Shown: positions 1 to 7,263 of the stretch, piece by piece | Position numbering within the stretch: position 1 is the stretch's first letter | Layout: every line of letters begins with the position of its first letter | DNA from: Blastococcus sp. | GTDB lineage: Bacteria > Actinomycetota > Actinomycetes > Mycobacteriales > Geodermatophilaceae | Direction: 5' to 3' | Assembly (NCBI GenBank): GCA_025963345.1 | Contig: JAOPUS010000195.1 | Span: forward strand, 1-14,227 | Length of the DNA stretch: 14,227 bases | Notes under the pieces: model-generated | What the model saw: the letters and a program-made list of their open reading frames with translations, nothing else | Told to the model about the DNA's origin: nothing | Databases searched by the model: none | Program-made: the position numbers and the translations under genes

Positions 1-25
1 GCCGGGACGTCGCCGGGGCCGTCAT
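1..25 (-). CDS. Possible 5' end of a downstream gene (first 8 codons only)
   Basis: Reading leftward from pdxY, an ATG at 25-23 follows a purine-rich GGGAGACGGG stretch and opens a frame (MTAPATSR) that runs off the window edge. The pdxY stop is only 25 bases upstream, so this could be the next gene of the same transcript. Eight codons cannot identify a product, and the call rests only on position and the weak ribosome-binding site. Confidence 0.25.
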
Positions 26-50
26 GCGGGCACCCGTCTCCCGCCGCTCA

Positions 51-920
<870 letters not shown>

Positions 921-930
921 ACGCCGGAAG

Positions 931-1797
931 TCAGCCCTTCAGGATCGTCACCTCGAGGTCGCGCAGCCGGTCGGGGTCGCCGACCAGGTCGATGGCGGTC
1001 ACGGTCCCGTCGGCGATCGTGAAGACGAACACGACCCGCGGCTGCCCGCGGTGCGCCCAGATCAGGTGCACGGCGCCGTCCACCAGCGCCAGCCGCGCAG
1101 CCCTCGCCCCCCCGGAGAAGATAGCGGCCACAGCCTCGGCGCCGCGCACCTCCGCTTCCGCACCCATCGCCACCGTGGCCGCGTCGGAGCGCAGCACCGC
1201 ATCGGGGTCGAGGAGGGCGAGCAGCCCGGCGAAGTTCCCGCTGCGGGAGGCGGCGAGGAAGGCCGCGACGACCTCGCGGCGGCGGGCGGGGTCGGGCTCG
1301 GTGCCCGGGGACTGCCCCTGCACGCGGCGGCGGGCCCGGCTGGCCAGCTGGCGGGCAGCGGCGGGGGAGCGGTCCACGATCGGCGCGATCTCGTCGAAGG
1401 GGACGTCGAACAGGTCGTGCAGCACGAAGGCGAGCCGTTCGGCCGGGGTGAGGGTCTCCAGGACGACGAGCAGTGCCATGCCCACGGAGTCGGCCAGGAG
1501 TGCGGTGTCGGCGGGACCCGGCTCATCGGCGGGCCTGTCCGCGCCGGGGTGACCGTCCAGCGGCTCCTCCCGGCGGGTCGCCCGTGAGCGCAGCATATTC
1601 AGCGCCACCCGGCCCACGACCGTGGTCAGCCAGCCGCCCAGGTTCTCCACCGAGCCCGGCTCCGTGCGGCTGAGCCGCAGCCAGGCCTCCTGGACGGCGT
1701 CGTCGGCCTCGCTGCCCGAGCCGAGCAGCCGGGTGGCCACGGCGCGCAGCCGGGGGCGGTGCTCCTCGAACTGCCGGGCCAGCCAGTCACCGTCCAC
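931..1797 (-). CDS. ECF sigma factor with SnoaL-like C-terminal domain (SigJ/ECF41-like)
   Basis: Extracytoplasmic-function sigma-70 factor that directs RNA polymerase to its own promoter class. Counting from the longer GTG at 1803, region 2 spans about residues 8-78 (LLGSGSEADDAVQEAWLRL, GGWLTTVVGRVALNMLRSR). Region 4 spans about 106-162 (LTPAERLAFVLHDLFDVPFDEIA). A NTF2/SnoaL-like extension of some 115 residues fills 175-290. Such extensions replace a separate anti-sigma factor in ECF41-type sigmas. The end carries GDPDRL (275-280), resembling the NPDKL motif of that group, but the WLPEP linker motif is not visible, so the exact ECF group is uncertain. The GTG at 1797 is preferred because GAGAGG lies 8 bases upstream; the GTG at 1803 would have only 2 bases of spacing. 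Usual ECF41 partners (carboxymuconolactone decarboxylase, epimerase, oxidoreductase) are absent; pdxY follows and a VOC gene diverges. Confidence 0.9.
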   Translation of the reverse strand: MDGDWLARQFEEHRPRLRAVATRLLGSGSEADDAVQEAWLRLSRTEPGSVENLGGWLTTVVGRVALNMLRSRATRREEPLDGHPGADRPADEPGPADTALLADSVGMALLVVLETLTPAERLAFVLHDLFDVPFDEIAPIVDRSPAAARQLASRARRRVQGQSPGTEPDPARRREVVAAFLAASRSGNFAGLLALLDPDAVLRSDAATVAMGAEAEVRGAEAVAAIFSGGARAARLALVDGAVHLIWAHRGQPRVVFVFTIADGTVTAIDLVGDPDRLRDLEVTILKG

Positions 1798-1832
1798 GGT
1801 CACATCCTCTCGTCGGGGCGTGTCATGTCAGT

Positions 1833-1859
1833 GACCGGCCGCGAGCGGCCGATGTGACA
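1833..1859 (-). promoter_or_regulatory. Candidate ECF41-type autoregulatory promoter of the sigma gene
   Basis: On the minus strand TGTCACA (1859-1853) is followed after exactly 16 bases by GGTC (1836-1833). The published ECF41 consensus, as I recall it, is TGTCACA-N16-CGTC, so this matches at all but one base with correct spacing. A transcript would start about 25-30 bases before the sigma start codon. The spacer contains a perfect inverted repeat (GGCCGC-GA-GCGGCC, 1837-1850) that could bind a further regulator. Confidence 0.6.
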
Positions 1860-1876
1860 GGAAACGAGGAGATCCC

Positions 1877-2215
1877 ATGACCACAGGAATGAACACGGTC
1901 GTCGTGCCGGTGCGGGACCTGGCCGCCGCGAAGGCCGTCTACAGCGCACTTCTCGGCGAGCCGTACACCGACCAGCCGTACTACGTCGGCTTCCGGGTGG
2001 GGGAGCAGGAGCTGGGCCTGGATCCGCACGGCCACGCACAGGGCATGAAGGGTCCGGTCGGCTTCTGGGGCGTCGACGACATCGAGAAGACCCTCGCGGT
2101 GCTGCTCGAGGCGGGCGGCACCCTCGCCCAGCCCGTCCGGGACGTCGGCGGCGGCATGCTGATCGCCACCGTCATCGACGCGGACGGCAACCCCATCGGG
2201 TTGAAGCAGGGCTGA
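1877..2215 (+). CDS. VOC-fold (glyoxalase/bleomycin-resistance/dioxygenase superfamily) protein
   Basis: A 112-residue single-domain protein of the vicinal oxygen chelate fold. These proteins usually dimerise and act as metal-dependent lyases, dioxygenases or binding proteins. The N-terminus has the family start NTVVVPVRDLAAAKAVYSALLG (about residues 6-27), then YVGFRVGEQELGLDP (36-50), and the C-terminus ends IDADGNPIGLKQG, typical of the last strand. A strong GAGGAG lies 5 bases upstream of the ATG. The gene diverges from the ECF sigma gene across 79 bases and could be a sigma target, although I find no convincing ECF-type promoter in its own direction. Substrate cannot be told from sequence. 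The stop abuts that of the SRPBCC remnant on the other strand, inside the palindrome GCTGATCAGC (2211-2220). Confidence 0.85.
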   Translation: MTTGMNTVVVPVRDLAAAKAVYSALLGEPYTDQPYYVGFRVGEQELGLDPHGHAQGMKGPVGFWGVDDIEKTLAVLLEAGGTLAQPVRDVGGGMLIATVIDADGNPIGLKQG

Positions 2216-2220
2216 TCAGC

Positions 2221-2240
2221 CGACCGCGAGCTCGCGGTCG
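2221..2240. repeat. 20-bp perfect palindrome, possible terminator for the VOC gene
   Basis: CGACCGCGAGCTCGCGGTCG reads the same on both strands and lies 5 bases after the VOC stop codon. As RNA it would form an 8-bp GC stem with a 4-base loop. No U-tract follows, which is normal for actinobacterial terminators. It also encodes the last residues of the SRPBCC remnant on the other strand, so its conservation may be accidental. Confidence 0.45.
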
Positions 2241-2242
2241 AA

Positions 2243-2325
2243 GGCGTCGAGCCGTCCGCCGTCGGTACGCCGGATCGCCGCCCGGATCGCGGGACCCGGC
2301 TGCCGGGCCCGGACGGCTCGACGCC
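2243..2325. repeat. 15-bp perfect inverted repeat bracketing the SRPBCC deletion site
   Basis: GGCGTCGAGCCGTCC at 2243-2257 is the exact reverse complement of 2311-2325, separated by 53 bases. The interval also holds CCCGGC-T-GCCGGG and a 9-bp direct repeat, CCGGATCGC, at 2270-2278 and 2282-2290. The whole block can fold as one long hairpin and lies where the SRPBCC reading frame breaks. Confidence 0.7.
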
Positions 2326-2477
2326 GTAGGTGTAGTCGGCGGTGACCCTGCCCTGCCGCGAGCGCAGGGTGACCGACCGGCCGGGCTCGAGGGCCGAGAT
2401 CTCGCTGGTCCGCTCCTTGCCGCGGGTGGTGAACCGCAGCGTCGTCCCGACGGCGGTGGCGCCGTCTTGGACGAACG

Positions 2478-3067
2478 TCACCCCTCGGGCACGAAGCCGG
2501 GGGCCGGGTCGTCGTCCGGGTCGAGGAACTGCCGCTGCGCGGCGACGTAGGCCGTCGGCGACGCCGGTGTGCCGGGTGACGTCACGGACCAGGTGCGCCT
2601 GGTCGTACCAGCCCAGGTCCGCGGCGAGCCGGGTCCAGGCCACCGGGCCGGCTCGGACTCCAGCGCCGCGACGGCCGCGGCGCAGCGCTGCAGCCCGCGG
2701 TCGGTCTCGTCCAGCCCCGACCGCAGCACGGCCTCGGTGCGGTCGAGCATCGAGCCGGGGTCGATGCCGAACACCGCCCGGCAGCCGACGGGGGTGGTGA
2801 CCACGCCGACGCAGTCGGTCCGCCCGTCGGTTCGTTGACCAGCGGGCGGTCGTGCGGGCCGATGAGGAAGCCGGTCGTGGCGAGGAACGCCGGCCCGTCC
2901 GCCGGGGTCTGCCGGATCGGCGGCCCGAGGACGATCCCCGCGACCGTGGATCCGGTCGGGGCGATCCGCTCGCGGGTATTCGGGATCTGCCCACGGACGT
3001 GCCACACCGACTCGACGTGGCGCGCGAGCGGGCCCGCCGGGGTGCGCTGGGTGAACGCGGAGTCCAC
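2478..3067 (-). pseudogene. AraC-family transcriptional regulator, degraded
   Basis: Three minus-strand frames together give a recognisable AraC-type regulator. Frame one, from a GTG at 3067, reads MDSAFTQRTPAGPLARHVES, GSTVAGIVLGPPI and FLIGPHDRPLVNEPTG, the N-terminal sensor domain. Near 2825 a one-base loss moves to TDCVGVVTTPVGCRAVFGI and EAVLRSGLDETDRGLQRCAA. Near 2640 the frame changes again to PVAWTRLAADLGWYDQAHLV, the second helix-turn-helix half. Near 2560 it returns to SPTAYVAAQRQFLDPD, ending FVPEG and TGA. The first helix-turn-helix, normally between the ALESEPAR-like and PVAW-like segments, is missing, as is a stretch after VFGI. A DNA-binding regulator cannot be produced. The stop overlaps the SRPBCC remnant, hinting that the two were once a pair. 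Confidence 0.8.
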
Positions 3068-3207
3068 CGGAAGGGCCTAGGGCGCGCGGCGTCGTCCGGA
3101 GGCTCTGTGACGCCCCCGTGACGGTGGGCTCGCTAGACCTCGCGCAGAGGCCGTCCGGCCTCGGGTGATCCGCTGCCCCGGCGCACACGACCCACGAGGC
3201 GATACCG

Positions 3208-5211
3208 ATGACGACGCTGGCCACTTACGTCGAGATGCCCACGCCGCGCCGGGACATGGACGGCGCCGACGACTCCCTGCCGGCCGACCTCACCGTCGCG
3301 TTCGGCGCGGCCGAGGCGCCGGTACCGGGCTCCGTCCCGCTCCACGACTTCCTCAAGACGGCGGGGACGCTCACGCACCCCGAGCGGGTGCTCCTCGTCG
3401 AGCAGGCGCTGCTGATGCTCGAGGGGAACTACGTGCACCTGCCGCTGAAGTCGGCGATGCACGCGGTCAACCCGGTCCAGCGGCTGCGCCTGCTGCGCGC
3501 CCGGCTGCTGCGCCAGACTCCCGAGACCATGGATCCCGAGCGGGTCTTCCACATGGAGATGTCCGGGGTCTTCCACTCGGTCCGCGACCTGCACACGAAC
3601 TACCTGCTGCCCGCGCCGTTCGCCGGGATGATCGCCTACCTGCCCTTCCAGGTGGAGCGCTTCGTCGAGGGTGCGGACGAGAAGTACATCGTCACCCGGA
3701 TCGCCCAGGGCATGTCGGCACCGCCGTTCGGCGTCGGCGTCGAGATCACGCACTGGAACGGCATGCCGATCAAGCGGGCGGTGGCGGTGAACGCCGACCG
3801 CTTCGCCGGCAGCAACATGGCCGCCCGGCTGGCCCGCGGGGTCGACTCGCTGACCATCCGTTCGCTGCGCATGCACCTGCCCCCGGACGAGGAGTGGGTG
3901 ACGGTCAGCTACCTCGACGCCGGTGGGGTGCGCCGGGAGCTGCGCGAGCCCTGGCTGGTCGCTCCCAACGCCCCGACGCTGACCGACACCGAGACCATCA
4001 GCACGGCCGCCGCCTCGATGGGCCTGGACCTGCACGCCGACGAGACGGGTCGCGCCCGCGCGCTGCTCTACGCACCCCAGGCCGTGGAGCAGACCTTCGG
4101 CAACATGGCGGTCGAGGTCTCCGCGGAGCCGGCCGCCGCCGGTGGTGAGGTGACCTCCACGATGCCCCTGGTCTTCCGGGCCCGCAGCGTCGTGACCGCC
4201 TCGGGCACCTTCGGCCACCTGCGGATCTTCACCTTCAGCGTCCAGGACCCGGCCGCCTTCGTGGCCGAGTTCGTCCGCCTGGTGGAGCTGCTGCCGCAGG
4301 AGGGCCTCATCCTCGACGTACGGGGCAACGGCGGCGGCCACATCTTCGCCAGCGAGTTCACCCTGCAGACCATGACGCCGCGGCGGATCACCCCGGAGCC
4401 TGTGCAGTTCAGCTGCACCCCGCTGAACCTGGAGATCTGCCGGCGGCACAAGGACAACCCGACCCACCAGATCGACCTGGGGCCCTGGTTCCCCTCGATG
4501 GAGCAGGCGGTCGAGACCGGGTCCATCTACTCGTCGGCGTTCCCGATCACCCCGGAGGACGGCGCCAACGCCATCGGCCAGCGCTACTTCGGGCCGGTCG
4601 TCCTGGTCACCGACGCCCGGTGCTACTCCGCCACCGACATCTTCGCTGCGGGCTTCCAGGACCACGCCATCGGTCCGGTGCTCGGGGTGGCCGACAACAC
4701 CGGCGCCGGCGGCGCGAACGTCTGGACCCACGGGCTGCTCAAGGCGCTGCGGGACCTGCCACCGGACCCTGAGGACCCGTACGCCCCGCTGCCCAAGCAG
4801 GCCGACATGCGGGTGGCGATCCGCCGCACGCTGCGGGTGGGCACGCTCGCGGGCACCCCCGTGGAGGACCTCGGCGTCCGCTCCGACGTCCGGCACGAGA
4901 TGACCCGCCGCGACGTGCTGGAGAACAACGTCGACCTGCTCGACGCAGCGGGCGCCCTGTTGGCCGGCCGCCCGGTCCGGCGGCTGCGCCTGACCCCGTC
5001 GCTGGCCGCCGACGGGACCCTCACCCTTCAGCTCACCACCGCCGGGATGGACCGGGTCGACGTGTACGTGGACGGCCGGCCGCGCGGCAGCAGCGACGTG
5101 ACCGACGGGGACGCGACGCTGACCTTCGCCGGGGCCGGCGCCGCGACGACGATCCAGGTGCAGGGCTTCGCCGCCGGCGATCTCGTGGCCGCGCGGACCC
5201 AGTCGCTCTGA
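3208..5211 (+). CDS. S41-type (C-terminal processing/tricorn-like) peptidase, cytoplasmic
   Basis: An intact 667-residue protein with no signal peptide or membrane segment, so probably cytosolic. An N-terminal helical part (about 40-110) leads into HSVRDLHTNYLLPAPFAGMI, typical of S41 proteins. A PDZ-like segment follows around 175-215 (GVEITHWNGMPI). The S41 core contains LILDVRGNGGG (about 367-377) and the nucleophile motif CYSATDIFAAGFQDH with Ser474. The region where CtpA enzymes carry the general-base lysine reads NTGAGGAN, so that lysine seems absent and another base, as in tricorn-like S41 members, would be needed. A beta-rich tail of about 75 residues closes the protein (LTLQLTTAGMDRVDVYVDGR). 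GAGG lies 8 bases before the ATG. Substrate is unknown and the neighbours give no clue: decayed genes lie on both sides. Confidence 0.85.
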   Translation: MTTLATYVEMPTPRRDMDGADDSLPADLTVAFGAAEAPVPGSVPLHDFLKTAGTLTHPERVLLVEQALLMLEGNYVHLPLKSAMHAVNPVQRLRLLRARLLRQTPETMDPERVFHMEMSGVFHSVRDLHTNYLLPAPFAGMIAYLPFQVERFVEGADEKYIVTRIAQGMSAPPFGVGVEITHWNGMPIKRAVAVNADRFAGSNMAARLARGVDSLTIRSLRMHLPPDEEWVTVSYLDAGGVRRELREPWLVAPNAPTLTDTETISTAAASMGLDLHADETGRARALLYAPQAVEQTFGNMAVEVSAEPAAAGGEVTSTMPLVFRARSVVTASGTFGHLRIFTFSVQDPAAFVAEFVRLVELLPQEGLILDVRGNGGGHIFASEFTLQTMTPRRITPEPVQFSCTPLNLEICRRHKDNPTHQIDLGPWFPSMEQAVETGSIYSSAFPITPEDGANAIGQRYFGPVVLVTDARCYSATDIFAAGFQDHAIGPVLGVADNTGAGGANVWTHGLLKALRDLPPDPEDPYAPLPKQADMRVAIRRTLRVGTLAGTPVEDLGVRSDVRHEMTRRDVLENNVDLLDAAGALLAGRPVRRLRLTPSLAADGTLTLQLTTAGMDRVDVYVDGRPRGSSDVTDGDATLTFAGAGAATTIQVQGFAAGDLVAARTQSL

Positions 5212-5215
5212 CCGG

Positions 5216-5759
5216 GTGGCGCTCGGCCGCACGAACGCCACGTCGCTGCGCACCAGCCGCACCGTCGGCGAGATCGTGCGGGCCAACGTCCTGACGGTCT
5301 TCAACGGCGTGCTGGTCACCCTGTTCGTCCTCGTCGTGGCGACCGGCCGGTGGCAGAACGGGCTCGTCGCCGGGGTCGTCGTCGCCAACGCCGCGATCGT
5401 GATCGTCCAGGAGCTGCGGGCCAAGCGGACCCTCGACCGGCTGGCGGTGCTGAACTCGCCACGGGCCCGCGTGGTGCGCGACGGCGCCGAGCTGGACGTG
5501 CCGGTCGCCGACGTCGTCCTCGCCCGCCCACTGCTCGCCTGGAAGGGTCGCCCTGATCGCGGCGATGGCCGCGATCGCGGTGGCCGTCGTGGCGATCCGC
5601 CCCCTCGGTGGGGTGATCGTGCTCCTGCACGTCACCCCACGGGCCGAGCTGGCCGCAGGGGTCCTCGGCGTCGGTGGTGCGCTGCTGGTCGAGCTCTGCT
5701 CGCGGGTCTTCAGCGCGACCCCGGCAGCGCCCAGGACGAGGTCTGCGCCAGCGCGCTGA
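5216..5759 (+). pseudogene. CtpE-like P-type cation ATPase reduced to its two ends
   Basis: From 5216 the frame reads ALGRTNATSLRTSRTVGEIV, then ANVLTVFNGVLVTLFVLVVA and VIVQELRAKRTLDRLAV, the first two membrane helices and actuator start of CtpE-type pumps. It passes PVADVVL and jumps directly to ARPLLAWK, a C-terminal-end motif. After one extra base near 5547 the next frame gives VALIAAMAAIAVAVVAI and GVGGALLVELCSRV, the last membrane helices. The phosphorylation (DKTGT), nucleotide-binding and hinge regions are all gone, roughly 550-600 residues by comparison with the family. The first dozen residues are also missing because the preceding peptidase gene ends there. The natural end probably lies near 5715; the frame stays open to 5759 over the 3' end of the opposing gene. 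No transport function is possible. Confidence 0.75.
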
Positions 5760-6174
5760 TCCCGGCCGCGCCCAGGGCGTCCACCTCCCCGGCCAGCCAG
5801 CGCAGCGGGACCGGGTCCGGCGCGCTCAGGAGCGCGGCCAGCCGGCCGGTGGCCAGCGCGACCCGCGTCGTGCCGGGCAGCTCCGGGTCGTCGGCCGGGG
5901 CGGCGAGGCCCCAGGGCTCGCCCACCTCGTCGCAGAGGCCCGGCAGCCGGCCCAGCAGATCCGCGCAGCCGGCAGCCAACCGCCACCAGCGGCCCGCGTC
6001 CACGTCGGCGCTCCCCGTGGTCGCGGCCGACCAGCGCAGGAGGCTGACGACCTCCTGCCACACCACGTCGGAGACCACGGCCGTCACCACGGAGGACTCC
6101 GGGGGACGCCGGGCGAGCACGAGCCGGTGCGCACCCTTCGGGTCGAAGAGTCGCTGCCGCAGGTCGTCATCCAT
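5710..6174 (-). CDS. Hypothetical protein, about 154 residues
   Basis: I do not recognise the family. The ATG at 6174 opens MDDDLRQRLFDPKGAHRLVL and the product is mostly helical, rich in Ala, Leu and Trp (EVVSLLRWSA, GRWWRLAAGCADLLGRLP, VPLRWLAGEVDALGAAG). There is no signal peptide or membrane helix. Codon third positions are strongly G/C in this frame, which supports coding. The upstream GGGGGCAG is a modest ribosome-binding site. It diverges from the GNAT gene across 87 bases, and its 3' end meets the end of the P-type ATPase remnant. The frame remains open upstream to 6714, but that extension is antisense to the acetyltransferase and not credible. Confidence 0.6.
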   Translation of the reverse strand: MDDDLRQRLFDPKGAHRLVLARRPPESSVVTAVVSDVVWQEVVSLLRWSAATTGSADVDAGRWWRLAAGCADLLGRLPGLCDEVGEPWGLAAPADDPELPGTTRVALATGRLAALLSAPDPVPLRWLAGEVDALGAAGISALAQTSSWALPGSR

Positions 6175-6261
6175 GGCGCCCACGCTGCCCCCGGAGTACG
6201 AGGGGGGCCTGAACGGGAGCTGTGAGTCCGGTGTCCATGGGGTGTCGTCCAGAATGGGGTC

Positions 6262-6777
6262 GTGATCAGGGATGCGGTCGCAGCCGATGCCGGGCGCTGC
6301 GCGGCGATCTATGCGCCGTACGTGCTCGAGACCGCGATCTCCTTCGAGAGCGAGCCGCCGACGGCCGCGGAGATGGCGGAGCGGATCGCCGAGGCGCAGC
6401 GGGCGCATGCCTGGCTGGTCCTCGAGGACGACGGCGACGTCGTGGGGTACGCCTACGGCGGGGCGTTCATGTCCCGCGCGGCGTACCAGTGGGCGACCGC
6501 GGTCAGCGTCTACCTGGCCGCCGGGCGCCGACGGACCGGAGGCGGCCGGGCGCTGTACGAGGCGCTGTTCGACCGGCTCGCTGCCCGTGGGCACCGCACC
6601 GCCCTGGCCGGGATCGCCCTGCCGAACGAGGCCAGCACCGGACTGCATGCCGCGCTCGGCTTCGAGCCGGTGGGCACCTACCGGCGGGTGGGCTGGAAGC
6701 ACGGCCGGTGGCACGACGTCGCCTGGTACCAGCGTGCTCTCGGCGAGGACGAGGGACCGCCCGTCCCGCTCCGATGA
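6262..6777 (+). CDS. GNAT N-acetyltransferase, phosphinothricin/methionine-sulfoximine acetyltransferase type
   Basis: 171 residues, the normal length for the PAT/MddA branch of GNAT enzymes. These move acetyl from acetyl-CoA to amino groups of phosphinothricin-like or methionine-derived compounds; the real substrate here is unknown. Family signatures are IYAPYVLETAISFESEPP (about 16-33), YQWATAVSVYLA (75-86), the acetyl-CoA loop RRRTGGGRAL (89-98) and the C-terminal HAALGFEPVGTYRRVGWKHG. The GTG start has no Shine-Dalgarno. CAGAAT (6250-6255) sits 6 bases upstream as a -10-like hexamer, so the mRNA may be leaderless. A strong hairpin follows the stop. Confidence 0.88.
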   Translation: MIRDAVAADAGRCAAIYAPYVLETAISFESEPPTAAEMAERIAEAQRAHAWLVLEDDGDVVGYAYGGAFMSRAAYQWATAVSVYLAAGRRRTGGGRALYEALFDRLAARGHRTALAGIALPNEASTGLHAALGFEPVGTYRRVGWKHGRWHDVAWYQRALGEDEGPPVPLR

Positions 6778-6796
6778 CCGGGTACTGACCGGGTAC
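6775..6796 (+). repeat. Tandem 11-bp duplication at the GNAT stop codon
   Basis: TGACCGGGTAC occurs twice back to back (6775-6785 and 6786-6796). The first copy begins with the stop codon of the acetyltransferase, so the duplication repeats the stop and leaves the protein unchanged. It directly abuts the terminator hairpin. Confidence 0.85.
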
Positions 6797-6843
6797 GCAG
6801 CCGGACGACGCCACCCCTCCGTCGGGCGGCGTCGTCCGGCTGC
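6797..6843. terminator. Bidirectional terminator hairpin between GNAT and rhodanese genes
   Basis: A perfect 16-bp stem, GCAGCCGGACGACGCC at 6797-6812 pairing with 6828-6843, encloses a 15-base loop. It lies between convergent genes, 19 bases after the GNAT stop and 3 bases from the rhodanese stop, so it can end transcription from both sides. No U-tract is present. Confidence 0.8.
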
Positions 6844-6846
6844 GAG

Positions 6847-7263
6847 TCAGGGGGTGCCGGTCGTCGGCAGGCCGGCGGCGGACCAGGCGAGGAAACCGCC
6901 GACCACATCGGTGGCCCGGTGCAGGCCGAGGGACCGCAGTGCGTCGGCGGCCAGGCTGGACGTGTAGCCCTCCGAGCAGAGCACGATCACGTCGACGCCG
7001 TATCCCGTGGCCTGCGGCAGCCGCGCGTCACTGGCCGGGTCGAAGCGCCACTCCAGGACGTTGCGCTCGACGAAGAGCGACCCGGGCACCTCGCCCTCGC
7101 GCAACCGCTGGGCAGCGGGCCGGATGTCGACGAGTAGCGCGCCGTCGGCGATCCGCGCGGCGGCCTCGTGCGGGGACACGCGCACGATGCGGGAGCGGGC
7201 CTCGGCCAGCAGGTCGTCGATCGTCCGGGCGCCGCGGGGCCGGGCACGAGCCGGGGCGCTCAC
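6847..7263 (-). CDS. Rhodanese-like (sulfurtransferase) domain protein
   Basis: 138 residues with one rhodanese domain. ALLVDIRPAAQRLREGEVPG (about 42-61) is the CH2-type start of the fold, and the active loop is VIVLCSEGYTSSLAA with Cys96 as sulfur carrier. VVGGFLAWSAAGLP (120-133) is the usual end. Such proteins move sulfane sulfur between donors and acceptors in the cytosol. The GTG start overlaps the cysteine dioxygenase stop as GTGA, a classic sign of translational coupling. Together they suggest a role in cysteine breakdown or handling of the sulfane sulfur produced. The pairing is visible; the role is inference. Confidence 0.88.
   Translation of the reverse strand: MSAPARARPRGARTIDDLLAEARSRIVRVSPHEAAARIADGALLVDIRPAAQRLREGEVPGSLFVERNVLEWRFDPASDARLPQATGYGVDVIVLCSEGYTSSLAADALRSLGLHRATDVVGGFLAWSAAGLPTTGTP

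Larger units (their letters stand above)
2216..2481 (-). pseudogene. SRPBCC-fold protein remnant (both ends mutilated)
   Basis: Minus-strand translation from 2481 gives VTFVQDGATAVGTTLRF, then FTTRGKERTSEISALEPG and TADYTYGVEPSGPGSRV, which has the strand pattern of polyketide-cyclase/SRPBCC ligand-binding proteins. The first 50-60 residues expected of the family are absent: the fragment begins exactly at the AraC remnant stop (GTGA overlap). After GSRV the frame is lost, and a different frame supplies a plausible natural C-terminus, AIRAAIRRTDGGRL followed by DAFDRELAVG and a TGA at 2218-2216. The residues normally lying between strand and C-terminal helix are missing, so an internal deletion with frame change is the simplest reading. 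A 15-bp inverted repeat brackets the damaged site. Not expected to make a functional protein. Confidence 0.7.

Noticed and set aside
1821..1852. ECF-type promoter facing the VOC gene
   Set aside because: TGTCATG and TGTCAGT occur, but no CGTC-like element falls at a 16-base spacing, so direct sigma control of VOC is not supported by sequence.
3133..5424. 763-codon open frame on the minus strand
   Set aside because: It is antisense to the S41 peptidase. Its translation is rich in His, Arg, Gly and Val with no domain, the usual shadow of a GC-rich gene, while the plus frame has clear S41 motifs.
6175..6714. N-terminal extension of the minus-strand hypothetical gene to 6714
   Set aside because: The extension is wholly antisense to the GNAT gene and lacks a ribosome-binding site; the ATG at 6174 is more credible.
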